A stretch of DNA of 64,000 bases. Origin: Microbotryomycetes sp. JL201. Its lineage: Eukaryota > Basidiomycota > Microbotryomycetes. Below, in pieces: positions 56,781-64,000 of the stretch. The stretch lies in the NCBI GenBank assembly GCA_033819885.1, contig JAQYUZ010000015.1:273022-337021 (forward strand), written 5' to 3'. The translations under genes were made by a program, and so were the position numbers. Under the pieces are notes generated by a model, which was given only the letters and a program-made list of their open reading frames with translations, had not been told where the DNA came from and did not search any database. Positions within the stretch are counted from its first letter, which is position 1; the number at the start of each line of letters is the position of its first letter.

Positions 56781-57352
56781 GTTGTTTTCTTACCACAACA
56801 TTGCTGTTCTCTCCAACGTATCCTTGTTGCTCAGCGCTCACATAGAGACTTGTTCACTTGCTACAGGTGTATCATCAGCCGCATTGCTTAGTTTGCATAT
56901 GTTTGATGCCAGTCACAAGCCTGTCAGGTTGCCAGTACATTGCCACCATTATGACAACTTCTCTTGCAAGATGTGGATCTTGTTACGTGGTATGGCTTTT
57001 CTCTCATTGCTCCTCATGTACTGGGTGCATCTTCCCTGAAGGCAGAGAAGAGAGTGCAGTTGCAGTGCTACAAGCTGTCATAGAGTCACTCATAGATGCT
57101 GCATGCTTGAAGGGAGGAAGGTGATTGCAAGAGAGAGAAGAGCAGAAGAGGCTAGACAGACTAAGAACCAAAGCTGTGCACAGCCCCAGAGATCCAAAGC
57201 TGTCCTGTGCTCCACACACCTGAATGCTGTGTAACCTGACTCCTGACATCCAACTCCAGCACAGCATTCCCCAAAAAACCAAGAGAGAGGCTTGTCCACC
57301 AAACCTAGCAGCCAACAGTGCCAGGAACCTACTGACGCCCAATACATACCCA
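56780..57352 (+). mobile_element. LINE-like 3' end, copy 2
   Basis: The frame ending EGREESAVAVLQAVIESLIDAA and then CLKGGR (57036-57120) matches the end of the first LINE-like copy (EERTVAVLQAVTES). The following 240 bp match its 3' segment. The upstream part is too decayed to read a finger. Confidence 0.45.
57042..57352 (+). repeat. Dispersed repeat, copy 2
   Basis: This is the second copy of the repeat at 53190-53500, in the same orientation. Confidence 0.75.
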
Positions 57353-57399
57353 CCCACAGGCTTCTACTTCTGACCCACTTTGGACTAGCCGGGTTGTTT

Positions 57400-58256
57400 C
57401 CATAAGCGTCATGCCAAACAGCATTGACAAAGAGCTGAAAGCTGCCTTTGGGGTAGCCATGACGCTGTCAACTGGCGTCTGATCCCAGCATGAGTGCTTT
57501 GGTGTTCTGCTGACAGTGTCTGTTGCAGCCATGGCAGGTGTCTTGTCCCAGGTTTTTTTTTTTTTTTTTCTTTTTGCACAGTGCCGCTGTTGCTGCTGAC
57601 AATACGTGTGCGGAGCACGCGCGTGGAGCAGTGAGTAGTGAGCTACAGCACACGCTAAGGTTATCTTTGCTGCAGACAATGCCATGTGCGCAGTCCGCAG
57701 GACAACCGTTGGCTTCCATACCTTCCTGACAGCTCTTGACCTGCAATCTACCACACACTCTCTCTTCTCCCCATGGACAAGTGAACGGCACCAGTCCCTC
57801 CTACCCCACGCGTTGGACTAACAAGAGACACAAGATGCTAGTAAGCACAAGTGTACGCAATACTAGATAAGAGAGAGGTTGAGAGAGTATGGGTGGAATA
57901 TCATGGAAACCAACAAACCCCTGGCTCAGAGTACAATCTGATTGACTCCAAGCCATGTCTAATGTTTTGTGAACAATGGGCTGTCCAATGCCTTGGTGAA
58001 AGTGTTGGCCGTCTGCTCCTTCATAGGCAGATTCAACACGTAAACAAGGCGTTCCTTCACGTGCTTGCAAATCAAATGCTCGGAAACGCAAATATGCTGA
58101 GTGCGGAAGTGTGCAGTGGGGCTGTTGGCAAGGGCCACAGAAGCAGCATTGTCGCCAAGGAGGTTGGTAGGACAAGTCTGGATGATGTTGAGCTCACCAG
58201 TGAGTTCACGCAGGCAGATAACGCTCTTGGATGCCTTGCCAAGCGCAATGTACTTG
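57400..58256 (-). mobile_element. Ty1/copia retroelement remnant (RNase H end and probable 3' LTR)
   Basis: On the minus strand, 58256 to about 57959 reads KYIALGKASKSVICLRELTG, LLGDNAASVALANSPTAHFR, TQHI, EHLICKHVKERLVYVLNLP and KEQTANTFTKAL, ending in a stop. This is the Ty1/copia RNase H C-terminus (the YIAL.EA..E.IWLR..L block and a Q.AD.FTKAL end). A GCCAGGGGTT purine-rich stretch precedes TGTTGG at 57915, a plausible PPT and LTR start. It abuts Gypsy copy B at about 58253, so one inserted into the other and removed its 5' part. The left boundary is a guess. Confidence 0.65.
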
Positions 58257-58317
58257 CCAAGAACTTGGCGGTCACTCTCAAGCCAACCTTCAATACTGTA
58301 TCAGACAAATCGGTTTT

Positions 58318-58645
58318 GGGAAACGAGTAGTGGGCTCGTCAAGTGTACGGATTACGGGTCCGTTCACTATTCCGCTTCCATCAATCAATTTGTTGTCTGT
58401 CATCCCGTCTCCGGTCAATTCTATTATCGTCACCGTCCAGATTCAATCTCCTTCTATGTCAATCCCCGCCTTCGTCAACTGTGGATCAACTCATTCCTTG
58501 ATCACGTCAAGTCTTGCGCAAAGATTGCAACTTTGCCGCAAAACTTTGTTGACGCCACTCCTAGCCAAACATTACAATGGGACGCTATCAAAATTGGCAA
58601 TCACTCAATCAGTGACTTTATCTTTGTCTATTCAGGGTGTTAAGT
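58318..58645 (+). pseudogene. Gypsy copy B aspartic protease remnant
   Basis: The frame reads IVTVQIQSPSMSIPAFVNCG, then STHSLITSSLAQRL. The pattern fits the retroviral-type protease DSG(A/S)TxSxI, but the catalytic Asp is Asn (VNCGSTHS). That is a G-to-A change. The domain is then cut by the solo LTR. Confidence 0.65.
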
Positions 58646-59051
58646 TGTCAGAGACAGCCGGGCGTCGCGAACAAGTTGTCGAGCAAGACGCAGTGGCAAG
58701 TCCCTTTGCAAGTGGCGAGTTGCGAGACGGGAGTCCCTCAAAGGTGCGAAGCAAGGTTGAGCGAAGTCTTAGACGAGGTGAAGACGAGAATCGAGTTGCA
58801 GGAAACTAACAGAGCTAGCGCAAAGACGAGACTAGATCAAACGCGTTGAGGCCGAGGCTGACTGAGCGGTACGGAGAAGTGGAGGCGTACATAAGCAGTC
58901 CGAGATCGATGGTGTTGTATTTGCGAGTCCGAGTCACGCGGTGGAGGTGCGAAGAAGTGGAGGCTGAGGTGAGCAAGAGCCGGAGGCGCACTTGAGGCCG
59001 AGGTGGGGGAGAGGCTGAGTTGGCAAGTGGGGCCGAAGGTCGTTTATGACA
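58646..59051 (-). mobile_element. Solo LTR (element C family) with target-site duplication TAAGT
   Basis: A 406-bp unit begins TGTCA and ends TGACA, the inverted LTR ends. It is flanked by TAAGT at 58641-58645 and 59052-59056, a 5-bp target duplication. The same 406-bp sequence is the LTR at 62406-62811. It interrupts Gypsy copy B between protease and RT; in copy A the corresponding region is continuous. The strand is given as that of element C. Confidence 0.9.
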
Positions 59052-59570
59052 TAAGTACCCTCCTCATACCTTCTTCATCTCTGAGCTTGCCAATCAGCAT
59101 CCTTTCCTCCTTGGTTTTGATTTCTTGTTCAGTAACAATCTGTTGGTTGATCCTAGGCAACAAAGACTTATTTCTAAGTACTTGCCAGACTTACAATCTC
59201 ATTCTGAATCCAAAGGTTCTGCCCTTCATCTGTCAGCAATTGCTTTGCATTGAGATCTTCATCTGCACGCCCAGTCTCCGTCATGGACTGACGTTGAGCA
59301 TCAAGTCAATACCAACTCAGACGTCTTCTGTTTGGATTTGCAAGCTCATCATCTCAATGACGTCCTTGCCTTACAGGAGGATTTGCCACCTGTTGGCTTC
59401 CTGTCCAATCTTCTCAACCACAAAAACTTGGCCAAGTACGATAATGTTGACAATCGTGTCCCAAAATCATCAGCCACTTCTCTTGCAGAAGCGCGGCTCC
59501 ATTCTAGTCATCTTGTTTGTGCGCGTGATCTGTACAGTCACGGGCACCCGTTTGCATCTCACAAGCATTA

Positions 59571-62231
59571 GTGAAATTAGTACAGCCTGTCGACTCCAAC
59601 AAGGATGTATTAGAGGCGAAATCTGTCGTTCCTGAGTGTTATCATGACCTCATCAGTGTCTTTTCCAAAGCAAAAGGCAAGTCTTTGCCGCCGCACACAG
59701 ACAACGACATCAAAATCAAGTTGGTTGCACATGCTAAGCCTCCGTTTGGTGGTGTGTACCGTCTATCTGAGCCCAAATCAAAAGCGCTCAAAGAGTACAT
59801 TGATGACATGCTATCAAAAGGTCTCATTGTTGAATCAAAGTCACCTTGCGCCTCACCGGTCCTATTTGTCCCCAAAGGCAAAAACAAGTTGCGCCTATGC
59901 GTCGATTATCGAAAACTCAATGCAATCACAATTCCAGATCGATATCCATTGCCATCTACCAACATGTTGCTCGACCGTCTGTCGTCGGCAAAAATCTTCT
60001 TGAAAATCGATCTTTGTTCAGCATACCATTGCATTTGAGTCGCCGAAAACTCTCAGTGGCTCACCGCTTTCCGGAAGCGCTACGGCCAATTTGAATATTG
60101 TGTCATGCCTTTCGGATTGACGAACGCACCCGCTGTTTTCCAGCGTCACGTGCACTCAAAATTGCACGCTTTCCTTGATGTGTTCGTTGTTGTCTATCTG
60201 GACGATATCTTGATCTATTCTCAATCGCTTGAGGAACATGTCAAACATGTTTGCCAAGTCCTCAAGATTCTTTGCGACAACAAGTTATACGCCAAAGCAT
60301 CAAAATGCATGTTTCACTCAGACTCTGTTGAGTAACTTGGCTTTGTCGTCTCCTCATCCGGCATCTCAATGGACAACTCCAAAGTTCAAACTGTCCTTGA
60401 ATGGCCAATCCCAACGAGAGTCACCGCTGTGCGTTGCTTCCTTGGCTTTGCCAATTTCTATAGGCGCTTCATTGCCAATTTTTTGTTGCTTTGTTGACCG
60501 CTCTACAACTTGACAAAGAAAGGTCAACTATGGCATTGGTCAGACCGTTGCCAAGAAGCGTTTGACGCGCTCAAAAAGCGTTTCACATCCGATCCTATCC
60601 TCATTCATTTCATGCCACACTGTCATACCACTCTCAAAACAGATGCAAGCGACTTTGGTATTGGTGCTGTTGTACTGCAAAAATGCGACAACGAGCTCCT
60701 CCGACCAATTGGCTTCATCTCTCAAACTCTTTTGCCAGCAGAACTCAATTACGGCGTCTTTGAAAAAGAGTTACTTGCCATTGTGTGGGCATGCAACCAA
60801 TTCCGCCACGTGCTCATGTCTACAACTAAACCGTTCCAAATCATCACCAATCACAAGAACATTACATATTTTGTCACCGCCAAAGAGCTCAGCCGCAGAC
60901 AGAGTTGTTGGGCATTGGCACTCAAAGAATTCAAGTTCAAGCTTTCATATTGCTCTGGCAAATCAAACAGCCAGGCAGACGCTCTTTCGCGTCGCGACAA
61001 GCTTTCTGCTAAGAAGGGGGAGAGCAGCTCTGCCGCAAAAAGATCAGTGATCAATCCAGACACAATCCGTGTATCTCAATCTCAAATCAACAACCTTTGT
61101 ACCAAGTATTGAGCAGACGAGCTTTTACTTGAACTGCTTCAAGCCTAGTCACCTGACAACACCGTCAAAGAAATTTGGTTGTCTATAGATTCTATGTCGC
61201 CCCACGCAAAGATTTCATTGCGCAATGGATTGGTGTTACAACATGGGTGAATCCTTGCTCCTGACTTGGACGGAATCAAATTGAAGATCTTGCGTGCTTG
61301 ACACAACCATCCTACAGCAGGACATCTCGGCCGCACAAAAACTTTGTTGCTTGTACAGCGGGACTTCATTTGGCCTGGCATGTACAAATACATCAGCAAC
61401 TACGTCAAAGGTTGCCTACCTTGTCAAAGGTCTAAAGCCCAGAGGCATTGTCCCTTTGGTCTCCTGCAACCGCTTCCTGTCCCGCAACACCCATGGTCCT
61501 CCATTTCAATGGACTTTATTGACCAGTTGCCTCTTTCTGAGAGTTTTGATTCCATCCTTGTTGTTGTCAATTGCCTTACCAAGATGGCCCTGTTCATTCC
61601 GTCGTCAACAAAAATCACCGCAAAGCAATTTGCCAAGCTCTTCATTGCGCACGTGTTCTCCAAACATGGTGCACCATCCGACATTGTCTCTGATTGCGGT
61701 AATAAATTCACGTCCTTGTTCTGGCAAGCCCTGTTGCAAGCCATGAATGTCAGACAACGTCTCTTGACGGCTTACCATCCGCAGACCAATGGTCAAACGG
61801 AACGCGTCAATCAGATCATTGAGACTTACCTCCAGATGTACGTCAATTACCAGCAAGACAATTGGTCAAGTTATTTTCCTCTGGCCAAATTTGCGTACAA
61901 CAACGCGCCGCATTCTGCTACCGGCGAGTGGCCCTTCTTCTTGAACAAAGGATTCCATCCTTCCCTTGAGATTAACCTTGGAAGCATCTCCAACCGTCAA
62001 CTTGCGGTACCTGTCAGTCAAATCCAGGACCTGCACAAACACGCAAAGTCCAAAATTGCCAAAGCCCTTGCCAAATACAAGGTCAATGCCAATGGACACC
62101 GGGCCAACGCTCTAGTTTATCAAGTCGGAGATCAAGTCATGCTTGACAGCTCCAACATCTCAACAAGTCGACCAACAAGAAAACTTTCTGAGAAATATCT
62201 TGGTCCTTTCACCATATCCAAGTCGTTTTGA
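59571..62231 (+). pseudogene. Gypsy copy B pol (RT-RNase H-integrase), inactivated by stops
   Basis: RT contains SPVLFVPKGKNKLRLCVDYR, KLNAITIPDRYPLP, IFLKIDLCSAYHCI, then [16 protein letters not shown] and the catalytic [11 protein letters not shown]. RNase H has LKTDASDFGIGAVVLQ and GKSNSQADALSRRD. Integrase has the H2C2 remnant GHLGRTK...GCLPCQRSKA, then [29 protein letters not shown] and AYHPQTNGQTERVNQIIETY (D, D, E present). Stops in the single frame: TGA 60036, TAA 60333, TGA 60495, TGA 61110, TAG 61147, TGA 61248 and TGA 61299, with no frameshift until about 62222. Several TGAs replace an expected Arg (IRV at 60036, GRI at 61248). Confidence 0.85.
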
Positions 62232-62405
62232 AACTGGCAGTCAAACTTCAGTTGCCGGCGTTGTGGAAAATCCATCCTGTATTCCACGTATCTTTGATCA
62301 AGCCCGTTCATCCCGACAACATCAAAGGTCGAACGCAACCGCCGCCAAAGCCAATTGAAATCAACAACAATCTTGAATACAAAGTTGAAGCCACTCTTGA
62401 CTCTC

Positions 62406-62811
62406 TGTCAGAGACAGCCGGGCGTCACAAACAAGTTGTCGAGCAAGATGCAGTGGCAAGTCCCTTTGCAAGTGGCAAGTTGCAAGACAGGAGTCCCTCA
62501 AAGGTGCAAAGTGAGGTCAAGCAAAGTCTTAGACGAGGTGAAGACGAGAATCGAGTTGCAGAAAACTAACAGAGCTAGCGCAAAGACGAGACTAGATCAA
62601 ACGCGTTGAGGCCGAGGCTGACTGAGCGGTACGGAGAAGTGGAGGCGTACATAAGCAGTCCGAGATCGATGGTGTTGTATTTGCGAGTCCGAGTCACGCG
62701 GTGGAGGTGCAAAGAAGTGGAGGCTGAGGTGAGCAAGAGCCGGAGGCGCACTTGAGGCCGAGGTGGGGGAGAGGCTGAGTTGGCAAGTGGGGCCAAAGGT
62801 CGTTTATGACA
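62406..62811 (-). repeat. 3' LTR of minus-strand Gypsy element C
   Basis: 406 bp with TGTCA...TGACA ends, the same length as the solo LTR at 58646-59051. It differs from it mostly by CpG-to-CpA/TpG transitions. On the minus strand it follows a purine stretch (CCCGGGGAAC) directly after the chromodomain. Its other LTR lies beyond the right edge. The left flank ctctc (62401-62405) should recur there if the insertion is intact. Confidence 0.88.
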
Positions 62812-62814
62812 GTT

Positions 62815-63966
62815 CCCCGGGCTAAGCGTTGAGCTCCGCAAAACAGCAATGCATTGGAAGCCGGGCTTGGTCGGGTGGCGTTGGTGAAACTCAAGAACAA
62901 GCCGGTTGTTGTTGTCAAAGTCCAATGCGCAAGTCCACAAGCGTTCCTCTGCTCCGTAGCCCTCCCAGTCAATGAAGTATTGCAAGGAGCGACCGCGCCA
63001 GCGAGAGTCCAATATCTGGGATACAACTTAAGTAACCTCACCATGAAGAATGTCCGGTGGCGGCGGCAAACTTGTTGACAAGACCCAAGCAAAGTTGTCC
63101 AACATGGTTCAAGCAGCAAAGCGTGAAAGACCGGGTGAATGCGCATGCTTGGGGGCAGCTTGAGCTCAAAGGCGACGGGATTGACGATGCGCTTGATCTT
63201 GAAAGGACCGAGCTTGTGGTTGTCCAGCTTGGGCGATGGTCGAGTCGTTCGAATGTGGCGTCGAACGAGGAGGACGCGATCTCCAATGTTGAAGAGTGGC
63301 GTCTTGAGTCGATGCCGATCGGCGTAGCCGGCGTGCGACTCCTGAGCACAAGCAATCTGTTGTTGAGCCAATGCCTGGGCTTGTCGCAGGTTGTTGACGT
63401 GCGCGCAAAGGTCCGGAATCCTTGAAGTCCGAAGCGTCAGCTCGAGGCAAGGATGATACCCGCAGGAGGCAAAGAACGGCGTCATCCCAATGCTTGAGTG
63501 AAAGGAATTGTTGTAAGAAAACTCAGCTAGGGCCAAGAGTTTGCGCCAATTCTCTTGATGGTAGTCGCAGAAGTGCCGTAAGTAGTGCTCGAGGACTTGA
63601 TTTGTTCGTTCCGTCTGTCCGTCCGACTCAGGGTGAAACGCCTTTGAGAGGTTGGGTCGGACGTCGAGCATGGCAAGAAATTTGGTCCACCAGCGCAAGG
63701 TGAAGGTTGTGCCGCAATCCGAGACAATGTCGCTTGGCAGGCCGTGCAATCAAAAGATGTTGTCCTTGAACTGAGTGGCAAGCGCCTTCGAGGTGTCTGT
63801 TTTGCGAGTGGCGACAAAATGCGCTTCCTTGGTGAGGCAGTTGACCACAACGAGGATGCAGTTGAAGCCTGAGGACGGTGGCAGGTCAACAATGTGGTCC
63901 ATTGACAGCGAAGACCGCGGCGGAGAAGGAACAGGCAACGACCAAAGCAAACCGTGCTTGCAATGA
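62815..63966 (-). pseudogene. Element C integrase with C-terminal chromodomain, disrupted
   Basis: Integrase core: [60 protein letters not shown] and [20 protein letters not shown], then [48 protein letters not shown] at 63752-63750 sits where F(R)LHGLPSD expects Arg. The chromodomain ([20 protein letters not shown], then [13 protein letters not shown]) is in another frame and preceded by TAA at 63030-63028, so at least one frameshift lies between. Catalytic D, D, E are visible. Dead as read. Confidence 0.82.
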
Positions 63967-64000
63967 TGAGACGGCTTGTTGCGTTGGCAGCTGTTGCACT

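Larger units (their letters stand above)
58253..62405 (+). mobile_element. Ty3/Gypsy chromovirus copy B (gag end, PR, RT, RNase H, IN, start of chromodomain)
   Basis: The element runs from the end of gag (NLAVTLKPTFNTVSDK), through a protease (58318-58645), an inserted solo LTR (58646-59051), RT (59571-60500), RNase H (60510-61112) and integrase (61344-62231), to a chromodomain start (PPPKPIEINN, YKVEATLDS). It ends where the minus-strand element C inserted. pol stays in one frame from 59571 to about 62222 but has seven in-frame stops. No intact LTRs of its own were found. Non-autonomous now. Confidence 0.85.
62406..64000 (-). mobile_element. Ty3/Gypsy chromovirus element C, 3' part (integrase, chromodomain, LTR)
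   Basis: On the minus strand from the right edge: integrase, chromodomain, PPT and 3' LTR. It inserted into the chromodomain of Gypsy copy B (after VEATLDS). The rest of pol, gag and the 5' LTR are outside the window. Confidence 0.88.

Noticed and set aside
57548-57566. T18 run as a Pol III terminator or poly(A) tail of a SINE
   Set aside because: No tRNA-like A/B boxes or SINE body beside it; it lies within decayed repeat sequence, probably the copia LTR region.
58641-62811. A complete 4.2-kb LTR retrotransposon bounded by the two 406-bp repeats
   Set aside because: The left unit has its own TAAGT duplication and interrupts copy B, while the right unit adjoins the 3' end of a minus-strand element; the internal sequence belongs to an older plus-strand copy.
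1-64000. CRISPR array, bacterial operon, integron or prophage
   Set aside because: No regularly spaced repeats or prokaryotic gene organisation; all genes are intron-rich nuclear fungal genes.

Overview
This window comes from the nuclear genome of a fungus, most likely a basidiomycete. The support is: very intron-dense genes (about 120 spliceosomal introns in my manual reconstruction, mostly 45-110 nt, usually GTNNGT donors, ctgac-type branch points and YAG acceptors), roughly 53% GC, a tRNA-Ala with a canonical 37/38 intron, and fungal-specific gene families (ARC1, SNT2, RAL2-like, Vps5, Cox9, RDS1-like ferritin). The species cannot be named from sequence alone. All exon joins were made by eye from frame continuity, splice consensus and family resemblance.

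1-52.3 kb is a compact housekeeping region with genes on both strands. In order: partial unknown gene (-), PET117 (+), Mid2-like surface protein (+), mitochondrial bL21m (+), guanylate kinase (+), ARC1 (-), MAK16 (-), REG1/Hex2-like PP1 regulator (+), PRP4 (+), two tandem COX9-type cytochrome oxidase subunits (-), VPS5 sorting nexin (-), RDS1-like ferritin-domain protein (+), MFS transporter (+), SNT2-like chromatin reader (-), DMT-type transporter (+), holocytochrome c synthase (-), PQ-loop protein (+), p24 cargo receptor (+), RPL10 (-), RPP2 (+), RPN7 (-), RPN6 (+), RPS15 (+), SLY41-type TPT transporter (-), MMTAG2-like protein (+), short-chain dehydrogenase (-), RAL2-like kelch/BTB protein (-) and tRNA-Ala(UGC) (-). 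Several neighbours are tight head-to-head pairs. The most suggestive are RPN7/RPN6, two proteasome-lid subunits with start codons 52 bp apart, and HCCS/PQ-loop (84 bp).

52.4-64 kb is a nest of decayed retroelements: non-LTR (LINE-like) 3' ends, two plus-strand Ty3/Gypsy chromovirus copies (A heavily decayed, B better preserved), a minus-strand Ty1/copia RNase H tail, a solo LTR with a 5-bp target duplication, and the 3' half of a third, minus-strand Gypsy element that runs off the window. These copies show CpG to TpG/CpA transitions and CGA to TGA stops with few indels, the pattern expected from RIP-like mutation or 5-methyl-CpG deamination. I found no CRISPR array, operon or prophage. The points most worth checking are the COX9 tandem pair, the SNT2-like domain architecture, the RIP-like signature, the share of GC-AG introns and the divergent promoters.
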